Notes under the pieces: model-generated
The model's input: the letters and a program-made list of their open reading frames with translations, nothing else
Told to the model about the DNA's origin: nothing
Database searches by the model: none
Shown here: positions 26,033 to 41,200 of the stretch, piece after piece
Layout of the letters: every line of letters starts with the position of its first letter
How positions within the stretch are numbered: the stretch's first letter is position 1
Translations under genes and position numbers: made by a program
Assembly: GCF_020882245.1 (NCBI RefSeq)
Contig: NC_083597.1
Span: 65,326,152 to 65,390,151 of the forward strand
DNA length: 64,000 bases
From: Rhopalosiphum padi
Taxonomy: Eukaryota > Arthropoda > Insecta > Hemiptera > Aphididae
Direction: 5' to 3'

Positions 26033-29000
26033 CTAAATATAAAAATATATTTGCATACAAAATCTTTGTAAATACACAGCTTAATCTCGAATTTCTTTGT
26101 CTTTAATTTAATATTTATCTACTTATTCTTGAAGTTGTTTTAAAAATATAGACATATTTATGACAATATAGCCTATATTGAAACAATAAATGATGATATT
26201 TATTATTATTTCATTATACTATTTATACTAGTAAAATGAAATAATGTCCAGTGTCCACTACGGCACTACGTATTATTATTTACAGTATTTACTATTTAGT
26301 AATGCGATGAAATAATATGAACTGTTCCGTAAATATAATCATTAGATATTTAGATTACTTACCTAATCTATCACATCGTTAATTAAACTTTCTTAGTTTT
26401 AAAATATGAATTATTTTTTAATCATTGTTTGAAAGAATAAGTTTAAAATCAAGTTACTTTCATAAATTAGTTAATAATTATTAATAAAAATATATTATGT
26501 TTATGTTTAATAATTGCTTTCGAGAACTCGAGACATTTTCCGTTTTATATATAAATATTTATTATATAAAAAACAAAATATTTTCTTTAAAACGTATCGT
26601 ACTACAAAATATTTATTCAACAAATAACAATCCATAGTTTTTGTTTTTTAATTTTTGTATATGTTTATTCAAAAATTACAATTTATACAACACTTTAAAT
26701 TTATATATTATTATTATTATTATTGGTCATTGTTTATTTGTTTAATATTTAAATACTTTCCTAATAAGTGTACAATTTTCAAAACATAGCATGCGTTTCC
26801 AAATACGTGTATGACACTATGAAAATTGAATTAATACCCACATATTTAAGTATAAGAAAAAAAATAATGACAAAATATAATTGCTCTATAATTTATAGAA
26901 TTTTTTGTAAGAAATGTGTTTATTGTTGTACGATTAAAATTCAAAGTTCAAGCGAATAAAGTTAATAAACTAAAATTTCGGCTACAGGTCATACATCGAT
27001 GAGTGGATATATTTATGCATGAAATAATGATGTAGGTATGTATATAAAAAAGCTACATTTTTGGCAGTTCTCAAAGCATGCAATTAATTAAAGGTCAAGT
27101 TCAAATACAAACCTAAAAGAAGGCGGATCATGCATGTGTAGGAGTACTATGAAACATTATGGCTTTAGGGAATTATGATTTATAGGTGTGGACCTGGTAA
27201 GACGCGTGTATAACGTGATGCCTTTATTTGTACAATACATTTTTAATAACCATAGTAAAATATAATATTATTAAAATACGTAACTCATAGAAGATGTCAT
27301 TATATATATTTATATTTTATAATAGTACATGATATATTAATACCTTGAGGTTTAATATTTTTAGCTGATTAGTGAATAATTATTTATTTATAGGTAGTGT
27401 ATGTATATTAGTTCTATTATAAATTATAATATTGATTTAATTAAATATTTAAATATAATTCATATTCAGTAGAAATTAATTTAGTATTACATTACACTTG
27501 ATTGTATTATTTTAAATGGCTAATTTTTTTCCATTTTTATAAGTTATGTTGAATTTTAATATCGCAAAAGTTTAAAAAAGGTTTAATTTTTCCACGGTTC
27601 TGTATACATTTTAAATGAAACAAATAAAATATAAATATAGTTAAAAAATATAATTATACAGAAGGCAGATGTTAATTAAATTATATAATATATACTATAC
27701 GTATTCATTTCACACGTTAATTAAAATTATTGTTGATGAAACAAACAAAAAATAAATAAAAAACGCTAAATCTTTATTAAAGGAATGAATAATCAAAAAA
27801 AGTAAGTTAAAATAAAATAATAATTACTATGTCATTTAATGGGATTTGATTTTTTTTGGTAACATGAATTGCGTATTTTAATAAATTATTCCTCCATATT
27901 ATATATATATTGAAAAAGTGCTCGCCACAAAATACAAATAAAATAAATATTGATTATTCCCTAGATAACACAGCTACATAATAAATATAATTTTTTTATA
28001 TAAAATAGAGGTAAGTCAATAATTTTGAACTAACTTTATGGTTAACATACTGTTCTAAAAAATATAAAATCATAATTATTTTTATATTAAATAAACTTGT
28101 ATCGCATATTCGCATCGCTTCATTTCAAGACAGTGATCATCAATAAGCGTTGCTTTAAAATACAAAATAAATTGTCTTAAAGCTCGCAATTAGATTATAA
28201 TATTAGATAATGAACTATAAAACTGTAATTTAATAATATAGGTATATATTGTTTGTCGCTCTCAACTCTGTTGCAGAGTTGTAGCTATATAATAATAAGT
28301 ATAAATTCAAAAAATATATAAATTATTTTCCAATATTCATTTTTTTCTCTTGTATGGTAGAGTAAAAGGTTGTAAAGCCCCAATCAGTATTTTGATGCTT
28401 TACTTTAATAATAATATCAATGTATTACATGATTATTGATTACTGATTAGATAGACAATTTTTATCTAGTATGGAAAAGTAGTACCATAATATCTACAAT
28501 ACTCATAGGATTCTCCAAAAGAATAAAATAAACGTGAGTTTTATTAATCTGTGTCAATCTACTCAATCTATTGACATCAATCAGCGTGATTTATTACACG
28601 CCCAAGACATATTTTTAAAACCACCATCACAGTTATGTTTACCCCGCGGAAGAAAGTGCAGATGTTCATTCAGTGAACTTCGCACGTATAAAACTATCTT
28701 TGCGGAGCACAAGTTATATAGATTATTTAAATTTTTGTCGGTGTTAAAAGATTTGCACTCTTTCTCGATTTCTCTAGAATAATATTATATTATTAAAACG
28801 ATGAACATAATATAATATTTTGATATATTAACTAAGGCTGAAAGGCTGTGACATAAGCTGCATGATAAATATAAATTTATATATTATGTAGTATAATGTA
28901 CCTACCAATCGTACTTTCGCTCGATCTATAATATTATGCATTTCCCTTCGCGCGTGCCACTGACAGATTTTGGGACGCACATCGAATACTCAACATACAA

Positions 29001-32000
29001 AATATAGGTAATACGTATAACATGTATGTATATGCACTGTAGTCTATAGGTAATATTACGACTATTGGTATATAATATTTGATATAGCCATATAGATATA
29101 AGGAATAACTATATTTGTAATGGGGACAACGCACTGCATGCGTAGATGATTTTGTAATGGTTAATACGTTTATAATAGTCGTACGTGACGATTTTTTTTT
29201 TAGGCTTGAACATTTGGAATTCTAAAACTAGTTAACAGTCGAAAAACTTCGGATAACATTTGTATGACAGTAATTCATTCTTTATTATTATATTATATTA
29301 TTATAGTTTTTATATACCTACCTACCTGTATAATATATATATTTTCGCCGCGGACTCTGCAGTATGCGTTTTGATAATGTCAATGGACCGAGAATTCCTC
29401 CACTACCTACGAGTATTGGAGTATATCTACGATTTTTTGTAGTTTTACAATTTTAAACATTAGTTTTGACAAATGCGTTTTGTAGGTACTATATACGCGT
29501 AGGTATATCTATAAAATATCTATACACTATACGTCGATATGTACAATATGCATAGGTGTGAATTATAATATTATATGGTCATATCATCTATGGTACCTAC
29601 GATATAAATATATGGATATAAGTATTTGGTATAGATACGAGTATTACATGAATTATTTCCTTAAAATTATTATTGTTTTTCATAATTATTCGTTTTATTC
29701 TTACCTGCAGCGTTAAGATATCAGTCAGAATTTAAATGTGAAATAATTTCAAAATGTTTAAATTTTGAGTCTTGATACCTATTTGAATATTACCTTGGAT
29801 TTAATTATGAATTTACAGTCAGTTTACTCGCATTTTTTGATATAGATAATAAGTATAAGTACTCTATTCCAGTGAGTATTACTGTATTTTACTTGTATAT
29901 ACGCCTTATTAGTTCTCGAAGTAGTATTACATTTGATTGGACTGCGTTGATAAAGTTATGAATTTGGTAATTATCAAGTTTATAGCCGGTGCATCCCAAA
30001 CGGCTCCCGTCAAAAAAAGATTTACAAACAGGTTAACTTCCAAACTGCTGACCGTAATACCGGTATACCGATTTGAGATCGATAAATTTTTAAAAATATC
30101 AAAAATATTGATAATATAAAAAATACGAAAAACACTGAAACATTGAATATAATTTCTATACCAAAATTAATTATATATTATACGTACTAAAAAAAAATGG
30201 GAGCTCATTGCATGGAAACATTATTGTTTTTTTAGTTTTTGTCGAATAAAATAACACGTATTATGAATTATATAAAAATTTTAATTGTAAAAATTTAATT
30301 AGTGTACACCAACACATTTTTATCCAAGACTCTTTTGAAACAATCTAAAATCTTTATAATGTATGAAGTGGGAAGAAATTTTTGTTTGTTACCTTTTTGT
30401 AGAACGGGAGCCGAATAGGCTACGTCCTTAATAGCAATTTCACTTAAGTTATAAGTTTATAAAATAATACTTTTAAATCATTCAATTTAACAAAAGTTAA
30501 AATTACATACAAAATGTATTTTATATTATCTATATTACATAATAGTGGTCAAATGTGTTTCTGCAGTCGTCCAGTGATATAGTATAGATACCAGAAAGGC
30601 AGAAACATATTTATTAATTTATTGACCAATAATGATTATCCTTTAAAAAATAAATGCGGAACTTTTATTACCTAATTGTAAAAGTAATTAATAATCTTTC
30701 TATTATTGTTATTTAGTTTAATTTATTTATTTTTTACTTATTAATAAAAATAACAAATAACTATTTATTTCGTAAGCCTTTCTCGTTATTGATATTTTAA
30801 CTATAGTCAACAGAGATTTAAATTTTAGCCTCAGCCCTATTGCTTATTTCACCACATGCAATACACAGGTTAATTGTCCACCGAATTTACATCGTGTATA
30901 GACAATATGAAGACGGCAATTTCACACATTTAAGTAATGTTCTACAGCAATGTGTGTAAATTAGACAATAGAAAATAATCGGGTTGACACGTGTAGGGAA
31001 CACGACCTTCGTGGTTCGTTGCATTTCTAAAAAAAAACAAAGGGGTCTGATATGGTATTTTTTATCATTGATATACCTAATATAAAAATAATAAACGTCT
31101 GTTGATCTTTATCCGATGAGCCTACTTCATACTTGTAGATAGCTATATCGCGTATTCATGTATAATAAATGAAACTATTATACGGTATTTGATGTTTTCC
31201 TTGGTGTACAGCCATGACAATAATAATGCGTTTATGATGATGTTTTATTTTCCATCTTATTCTACAATTGAAACTAATACGCGAAAAATCGAGGTTAGAT
31301 GCGTGAGGTTAATGCAGGGAGAGTTTTACTAACCAGTCTCGATCTCGACCTATAATAACGCAGGAGGCGTTGAAACCTATGTAAACGTGAGGAATCACCG
31401 CGCCGCCGCCGATAGGCTTCACAATAACATCGAGTAACTATTATAATTGATAATTAGTGTAGATAGTCGATAGATTAAAATTATATTATATTTTTTTAGA
31501 TAACTATGTTCGGATAACCGTTTCTAGAACAAACTGTATACAGTGTATTCCCATGTTTAGTTTATTATTTTCACGGACTTACAAGAATAATGTTCATAAT
31601 CCTCCAATACAAGAAAATATGAGTTAAAATCAAATGCAGGTACGCAAAATAAACATAATATACAAACTGGAAAAATAAGAAAAACGAGAAAAAATGTTAA
31701 TTATAAATCACTTATATATTAACTTAATATATTTTTTTAGTGATTGTTCTTTTTCTATAATAACAAATATCGTATAGGTACTTATTGGCTATTATAACAG
31801 TTATACTTATACATTTATATAACAAATAAGGGTCTCTAAAATTGTATGAAAATAAACCAGACACTAGTGATAAAAATACTACGATTGATGTTTTCGAAAT
31901 AAACAAAAAAATACTTAGAGGTGCATAAAAACGAAAGAAAAATAATAAAAAAAAAAGTGGGCAAGTGGATATCGCTCTGCTGCAGTATAATAGAGATGGA

Positions 32001-35000
32001 GAGTAGGTCATTGGTCATTTTAATGGATGTGTTAAATTTGAATGCAATGACGGGTATCATTGTAGACGAAAAACGATTCTGAACGGAAATGATTTGTCAG
32101 CCAATGATAATTAGTTGGATATATTATATAGAGTGTATTATGTCGTAGGTATGCGTATTTTTTAAAAATATTTATTGATCGACTGATCGATAAATAAATT
32201 TAAAAAATAAACGAAAAAATACGTATTTTTTTATTTTTAACTGATAATTTTTACATGACAGTTTTAACATTTTTAACCACGCATTAACAGAAAATGTTGA
32301 CGACTATAAATATCACGTTTTTTGTACAATATTTTCCATTATTATTATTCTCTCTTCTTTCTTTACTAATATTTACATTTTTTATTCATTTCTTTTAAAA
32401 ATGGTCAAACATTTGATTATTTCAGATTCATCAGATCTAAATCCTAATTAATCAATATTAACTTTAATTTGTAGACGTGTATATATAAAGATATATAATA
32501 AAAACACTAAATTGATGACAAAAATCTTGTTTTTATTATATTTGTAAAGTAATTTACTAATAAAAAAACTTTTTTTATCGTTTAGACTAGAAGTATTATA
32601 AGAGCCGCTAAAATTGTGTTAAAATTTGGTGAAAATTAACCTATAACGTACAAGAAAATCCCAGCTGTATTGTTAAATAATTTATCTATTTTCAGTTTTA
32701 TTATAATGTTTATTTGTTGAAACCATCAAATATTATTGTATCATTATACATTTAAACTAATAGGTACACGAAAATAGGTTTGTTGAGTTTTTATTTTTTT
32801 TTTTTAAATTCATTTATCATGCTCTCACCGTTGTTGTATTTTCTAATTACATTAAGATAGTGACATCGTTTTAGTTGAATTGAAAACAATATTTCTACTA
32901 AGAGAGTTTAATGAAATTTAAAGATTGCTTTCATATATATATATATAAAATAAAAAATATCTTTCCCATAGTTGATTTAATCATCAACTATTAATTGGCG
33001 ACCGTATCGACTAAAAAAAAAATTGCACCGAGTCAATTATTTTGCTTTATTTTACATAGTTCAAATAATATAGCTTACATATTATCATCATGGTAGGTAA
33101 CTAAATAATAATAAAAAAATGTGTTTAGATTTAGCATTGAATTTGTTATATAATTCTACTCAATATTAGAATAATTAAATCGTGATCTGATTGTCTAACT
33201 GTATGTATTTAAATTTAATTATTTAAGCGAAAAATAAATTATTAGTTCAATGAAAAAATATAGGAAGTCTTATTTAGCAATAAGTACTGTAAGAAATAAT
33301 AATGAGTAGTAATTATTGTAGTTAGAAATATTAATATTTAATGTTTATCTTATTAAATGTATTTAATTCTCAAGAAAATTATTAAATTGTATGGTACAAA
33401 CCATACACACTAAGTTAGTAGTAATAGGTAAAAAATATATGGAAGCATTTTAAACATCTCTTCTGAGGGTTCTAAGTTTCTAACTAAACATTTTTAGCTT
33501 AACTATTTTGTTACAATATTTCAACAGGTCATTTTTAGAATATTCTCATTGTAAAAATATACTAAATTATCAAATTGTTTTGCTGTAATTCAAATAAAAT
33601 ACGACAAATTGCAATTTTTTTCTTCTTTCCTAACACACATGTTAACAATTACTCCTATTTTTGAAAACATTTTTTTTTTTATTATTGAAAAAAAAACATC
33701 ATCTTTCATTATTGTAATATATTTGTGACAAAACACTGGAGATGGGAGTTCAGGCTATTGGATTAAAGTGACTACCTAATACCTATCATACAATTTAAAG
33801 GTAACAATAATTAGATTCCTATTTAGGTACTTATTTTTCTGAAAGGAATTTTTTTTAATTTTTTAAGTTTAAAGAGTTTATGAGTTAAAATTATTATAAC
33901 GCTCGTATAATAAATTCGTAGAACTAAAACGTGAACTACTGAAAGTAAATATGTGATTTTATAAGCGCTTGTACATTGTAAGACAGATATAAATGTACAA
34001 TAAATGCTGGTGTAGCACTCTAAGAGAACAATCTCTTATGTATTTTTTCAATACGTTATAAATTTGTATAGTATCTACTTATAACATTTAGTTATACTAG
34101 TTATAGCATATCATCAATTTAAATTATGTACACGCGAAATGCGTCCATGTAGTCATACACATTTTTGCAATCGTCAGTTACTATATAGTCCATAATATAA
34201 CTAATCAGCTGGTGCTCTGTGGACATTCATTAATTTTATATACAAAAGAAAATCATTTACCTTTTTAAAGTGTTTTCCAAATTAAGCACCGGAAAGCGAA
34301 GTCATAATTACTAAAATCGTATATTATAGCGAACTAAATATTTTAAGCACAATTATTATTCACTAAAATATCAATGAACGTATTTATAGTTACTTATTGA
34401 AAAATAAAACAAAATCCACTTTGTTTGAATATTAAATAATTAACAAAAATCGATAAATCTAAGGCACACCAACCGCACGTCTACCTACCGGTGGTTTCGG
34501 TCGCGATACTACAGAGGTACGTTTGAGTTAACCGGCTAACGGTAACATCTATAACAACTAACGATTCTTTCACTTTGCTCCCACCTTAAACATGCATTTA
34601 GACTTTATTATTGCATGAGGTTTTATGGTTTCCGTTTACAGTTTTTCTATAAAATAAAAATATCAACTCGCCTCATAAGAAGATTTTAAGATATAATTAC
34701 TGACCTGATTTAGCACAGTGAAATATAAATAATAAGTTAATCGATTTTTTTATTCAGATATGGTTTTAGATTTATACAGTTACTGTACATGCACAATGTT
34801 AATTTTAATAATAGTTTATAATCTACCTTTATTAAAAAATAAAAATGTGAACATTAGTTACAATTATAAACGTGTAAGTACAATACTCAATAATTATAGT
34901 TAGTTTCGGAGATTTGCTTTGATGTTATATTAACAATTTAAAAAGAAAATAATACACTCATTTAAATATTCACAAATAAGTGTCATATAATATTATGTAT

Positions 35001-37620
35001 GTATAATATGAATATATTATATGCAATATTTTTAAATGATTAATGATTATATATTTTTAATTTCCAAAACTATTATTTTTTAATGTAAAAATTAAATTTA
35101 CCCAAATTAATATTTTAAACATTAATTATATAGAATTTAAAATAATTTTATAGTTTATTTTATTTATTTGTTTTATTTTAGAATTTCTACATGACTACAT
35201 ACTATAAGTAGTAAGTACAATAATCAAATTTGCTGAAAAATTGTTTGACATGAATTCTTATCATGAGGTGGAAGAGTGAACAAGTGAACACTGCCCATCA
35301 GCAACAAAAGTTTTAAAAATTTTATTCAATTCAACAAAAATATGTTTACTTATATAATTCTGACATGAAATAAAGATTATTTTTAGAACCAACAATTAAA
35401 TATTGTTAAATATGTAAAAGCTTTATAAGTGTGTTTGTTGAAGCTGAATTTATTTATGTTATTAAGATAATTTTTTTTAATAAATAATAAGATGGTATAT
35501 CTTTTTAATGGGTCCACAATTTCAACCTTTAAGTTATTTTTACTTTTTATTCAATTATATATTTCCAGATTAGGTAATAAATAATCGTAAAATAAATGTA
35601 CAGTATACAGATTATATAGTATACTTGGCTAAACATAAATAGATATGGGGTTTCGGGAGTTAAACCCTCCAAACATTTCAATAGATTCCCATCCTTTTTC
35701 TAAATTTGTTTTAAGCTTTTTAATATTATAATAATAGGACTTCAGTCCCCCCAAATTGTAAATGCTATTTGCTCCTATGGCTATAGGTACATTTGAGCTG
35801 TTAACGGTTGTTATTCAGAGAGACTCGATGAAATATATAAGTATTATATGTAATAGGTATTCAATCAAATAGTTTATGTCATATATATATACCAACTCCT
35901 GACGGTAATAATGCACTCATATACTTGTAAAATATGACTCATCGTATTAGAGTCATATAGGTATATTTAGGAAGGATACTCGATGAATCAGAAACTGTAA
36001 CATGTAAATAATAAGTATATAGATACAATGTATAAATGATCATTTTTATTGAAAATCATAGTCATAATGTTATATAATATGTTGTATTCTTTTCTTATAA
36101 ACATGTTTGCAAAGGTAAGATATCACATACACATATTTGTATTCACGCATTTCATGTTATCATGGTTATACGGAAGAGTTTTAGACAAGATTACATTGGC
36201 AGGTACAAGAAAATAAATCGATCAGTGTTTATTGACTGTGACTTAACAATGTGCATGATATTTGTTTATACCGGAACCAAACAAAATATGTGATAAATAT
36301 TTTATCATCACTATGTAAAAAAAATATAGCATTTTTATAGCTTACACATAGACATATAGTTGATATTTGTTCGTGGATTATGGTTTATGGGTTATTTTAT
36401 TAACAATTAAACGTGAGAAAAAATATCTAGCTGATTATTTACGTTTCTCCATTTTTGACTAACATACATATACGTTTTTTCGTTTTAAATTTTGATCAAA
36501 AAAATAAGTTGGTACTTATAATAAAATATTTAAAATAAACAATATCGCATTAAATCACTGATTTAGTCAATTTAGATTATTTTCATTTTAAAAGGTAGCT
36601 AGTTAAATTAAGTTTAGATAATTCCTTGAAAATATTTTGTAATTATTTTAAAGTTTTATGTATAATATTTTTATTAGTAATATAGTTTATATAAAGAAAA
36701 TGTCTACTAAAGTCACATACTCACATACTAAATTGTGTGTAAGTATTGTTCTATAGGTAGACTATGGAAAATAAAATAATTTATATTTAATATTTTTAAA
36801 AACTCTAATAAACTACAAATTTAACTTTTAAATATTATGAGTGATGGGTAACCTATGCTAGATATATTATATATTCATCCTGATTCCTGGTTATACACAT
36901 ATTGTGTATTATGATTTCGTTACCTACACTCTATCAGCTTTATTACACATTTAACAGTATGATAACGATACGGATTAATCACGCGGTATCTATGTAGTCA
37001 TGTAGTTTTATTACTCTAAGAGTTAGATATATAATGGTAGAATATAATATAATAACAATGTAACGCACTATAAATATAATCATAGTGGATACCCAAATAA
37101 CAAAATAAATACGCACATCAACGAGACCGCATGTACACAGTGTGCACGTATAATATTATATAATGGACGAGACGCGACTTACTTAACGTTGTTGTAATTT
37201 GCTCATAAACGACATGACGAAATAACTTTTTTTTATTATTACTATAATTATTGTTAATATAATATTATCATCTGTATGCAGTCTTTTTTTTTTAGAATCT
37301 TACGAAAAAAATATTTTTTATTCCAAGTTAATGAAAAATTTGCATTTATTATAATTTATTATAGCTTTTAACTTTTAAGTATAAAAATTAGTAAACCATT
37401 ATAATTCCATTTCGTGACTGTTGTATGTACCTACCGATTAAAAGTATAAAATATAATAATATGTGAATTGAAGTTACAATTATTGAATTATCCAAGAAAA
37501 AATGTCCGATGTTAAATTTAACCTATATAAAATAAATCCAGAAAAGCCTTATATACCTTTTATTTTAAAGACAGTTAAAATTTTTAAATATAATTTTTTT
37601 CCAAAAATTATTTAGCGCGG
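26033..37620. other. Gene-free AT-rich DNA
   Basis: No supported gene over 11.6 kb apart from the dispersed repeat copy at 31956-32096. Short open frames such as 28534-28782 (+) have no recognisable domains. A small GC-richer patch near 31320-31430 and another near 36960-37190 are unexplained. Confidence 0.5.
31956..32096 (+). repeat. Dispersed repeat, copy 1
   Basis: Shares a block order with 43335-43503: GCAAGTGGATATCGCTCTGC, then GGTCATTG, then GTGTTAAATTTGAAT, ending in a GATTCTGAACGG-type motif. No coding capacity. Probably a fragment of an unclassified interspersed repeat. Confidence 0.6.
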
Positions 37621-37623
37621 ATA

Positions 37624-38289
37624 ATCGATGTCGACAGAAGATTTATCTATAATATGTATAAAAACCAAACAGTCTTAATACAGATAGATGGAAAAGAACT
37701 AGAATCAAAAATAAAAAAGCAGTAAGACAGGGGTGTATCTTGTCGCCGATGATGCTGTTCAACTTGTACATTATTGAAGAAACAATGAAAGAATTGAGAT
37801 CAGAAATACAGAAAGGAATTTAAATAGGAGGAGCAATGGTTATTGCCTTAAGATTTTCGGGCGACATAGCTTTCTGCGTGGAAAATTAAGGCGAACTACA
37901 AAATACCCTAGTGGCTAGTAGCAATAGCGCCAATATGGAAAATTAATTCTGGAAAAAAATATGCTAGAAGCCTTTGAGATGTGGTACTTCAAGAAAATGC
38001 TTAAGATACTATGGCCCGAGAGGGTAACGAATAAGGAAGTACTAGATAAAATAAATGAACAACGAAAAATACGGAAAAATATTCAATCTAGAAAAAGCAA
38101 CGTTCACGAAAGAAAATAATTAAAGGAGATATTGAAGGACAGATTGTAAGAGGAAGATCAAGGGCAGAATACATGACACAGATAATGCAGGATAAGAATA
38201 AAGGAAATTACAAAAACCTGAAAGAAATATGCAACGACAGAGAAAGATAAGCATGGAGAGCTACAACAAACAAATCAACGGATTTTTAA
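37624..38289 (+). pseudogene. Decayed non-LTR retrotransposon (reverse transcriptase remnant)
   Basis: The translation shows DRRFIYNMYKNQTVLIQIDG, then after a one-base frame change VRQGCILSPMMLFNLY, the fingers/palm segment of a LINE reverse transcriptase. The catalytic FADD box is degenerate (FSGDIAF). After a clear internal deletion the C-terminal part follows: EAFEMWYFKKMLKILWPERV, NKEVLDKI, and a tail like DRERxAWRA, typical of RTE/craniofacial-type LINE proteins. Several in-frame stops (TAA at about 37820 and 37888, TAA/TAG later) and frame changes show it is dead. It is 5'-truncated with no visible poly(A) tail or duplication. Confidence 0.85.
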
Positions 38290-41200
38290 CTAAAAAAAAA
38301 GATCGATGTACCGCTGTATATTGGTTTATTAATTAATTAAATAATTTTACTAGAACTGGTAATAACATCCAACCAAGACAGTATGCATACTTGTCTTAAG
38401 CATTAAGATATCTACTTGAAGATTAAGTCTCTTGATTTGTGATTTACCTACCTAACAATAACAATAAATAATAATAAATAATATCAATTACGCATTTATA
38501 CAATTATATATTAAAAGTTATTAACAATTTTCAATAATATCCAAAAAGTCGTTTTCAAGTAATTTGTATGCAGTAAATGTGTATAAAATTGTTCTAGCAA
38601 TAGTTATAATTTAAATTATTAATTCTATGATCGAAATAATGTCATACAATTGATTATATAAACAATGGTCATACTAATATTATTAAGGTTGTGCTTTTTA
38701 TGTGTTTCTATAATTAAAATAAAATAAAACGTAGTTTTTATAATACATTACACGTATAAAGCACATAACTAAAAGCTCAAGCCTTAGATTATATAATAAT
38801 ATAATATGCCTATATTGTCTATGAATATGAATTGCTATATTTGCTTGCATGTATATACATTTGTATCGTGTAAAATATTAACTTTCAGTACCAAGTATTA
38901 AGTATATAGATATAGAATCTGCTACTCTTATATATACCAATGTATTCCAATTATTATTTAATTATATGAATGCCAAGAGATGAATATGTGTACAAGATTA
39001 CAATTTAAAAACGAAACCTATCTCAAAATTTCACTTTATTCAATATTTTTAGATAATGTCATCCACCGACTGCCACTTATAATTCTGATAACGTCAAAAA
39101 CTTTCATGGCATAGACGGTATAGTGTTTAATTTTACGTGACTAGAGTAAGTTACGTTTTTATAACTAATATAAGGCTATATCGTACTTTATCATTTTTTT
39201 CTATAACAAGCAGCACTTTAAAAGTTTAAAACAATGAAAACTATTACTTACTATACCATTAATTTACACATGATTGTTTCGTGGTTTTTTCATTATTTTT
39301 CTGAGGAGGGGCAAATATCCCATCTTGCCGGGGGGGGGGGGGCACCAATGGACGCCCATATTTCTCGCTAAACCTTCGTACTATTATACGTATTGATTTT
39401 ATATGACATTTCACCATTATTTTATTTTTGAAATTACTTATAGCTATATTGATTCTATTATTAAAGACGGCGTACATTTCTATACATTTTCCCTCTATCA
39501 AAATAATTTTTACAAAATAGTAATATCTAGGTAATAGTTATGTCTATTGAGTTTTACCGAATTGTCGATGTATATTAGGTATATCATAGGATCATTAGGA
39601 TCTATATTTTATACTTAATAGTAAGCCTAATTCCGACGAATTATTGTAATGATTCACCGTTCAAATTTACAAATATTATGTTATTAACTGACACTGAGAA
39701 AACCTTGAGTAAGTACCTAACATAATATATTCGTATATCCTGTCTTAACTCTTAATTTTTATTATTTTAACGCAATTTAAATAATATATTGTTCAAAGTA
39801 ATAATAATTAATCTCTTAAATTAAGCCATGACTAGGAAAATAAATAATTCTAAGAAAGAAGTAGTTAAATACTTTATTTATTTATGTTTAACTGCTGTAT
39901 GTGACACAGTGACTCAACAAATAGCCAATAGATATAACGTAAATTACTAAGTGACTCACATTAAAATAGTTTTTATTTAAAATGTATTAAAATAAATTCA
40001 TAATAATTCGAGAAATTTCCGGAATAGTGAAGGAATTTGAAATTTATTATCATATTGCTATACTGGGATGTAAGGATATAATACAGCAGTGGAAGGCGTA
40101 TACCTATATTTTAGTTCTATATAATAAAATATAAATATATATATGACAATTTTAAATTTAGGGTTAAATAATAATTAGTTTATTAAAAAGTCCCCGTTTG
40201 GGTGTGTCAAAGATTGCACGTGTAAATGCCTACCTATTATTAATTTTTTAACGAAGCTAAACAAAATAATACAAATGTACAAAAAACAGGAATCTCTTTT
40301 AAATACTTGTTTATTAACTAATTATTATTGCAGTAAGAATACTATAAATAATTTTATTTTTACACTGTTATTAATTATTATATAGATTTAAATTAAGTTT
40401 CAATTTAAATTATACGATATAATACAATATTGTTCTACGCCAATTCAAATGATCCATAGTACCTAATCGGTATTTGGTAAGTAATTATTGATTAATAGGT
40501 ATTTATTTTCCACACGCACACGGCAATAACTACTGCAGTCTGCAATTAATTTGTTCAACTAATGCCAAACAAAACAACAATATTAAATATTTTAAGCATG
40601 CAATATGGATCATAATCAGAACGCCGATTTATATGGATTAAAAACCAACCAAATATGCGCTAAAAAATCTTAAACATGCATAAATATATATGCACTGAAA
40701 TCAGAAATGTTAAAAAAATGTATAAAAAATAATAATATGCATAAAGAATTAGCAAAAAAAAAAAAAGTATTTTTAAACATTTAATTAATACAATATAATA
40801 TATATTTTTTAAAAAATTACGCAACCCTACTAAAATTTTGATATTAATCGAAACTATAAAAATATAATATTTTTACTTATATTATAATATATTATATATT
40901 TCAAAAATGTCTAAAAAAAACATCGAAATATGCACTAAAAGATTAAATATGCAATTAAAATTGTAAAATAACCTCTTAAAATAGAAAAGTTGAAATATGC
41001 AAAAATATGCATCAAAAGAGTTTCATTTTTTAAATCGTTATATCATGAAACAAATGTTGTGCTCACTTAGCATATCATATACGATTAACCGGATTAACCA
41101 GAATAAATATGCAAATGCATAATATAGATTCGTGCTCTAATCATAATAATAATATTTTACGAATATTATACGATATACTACTTACATTGCTGCGACCTAC

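Noticed and set aside
31724..32060. Two overlapping minus-strand frames with hydrophobic residues
   Set aside because: They cross the dispersed repeat and poly-A/T-rich sequence, giving Phe/Ile/Tyr-rich peptides typical of AT-rich chance frames.
39259..39501. 80-codon minus frame with RPLVPPPPRQ
   Set aside because: The proline run is a translation of the 13-G homopolymer.
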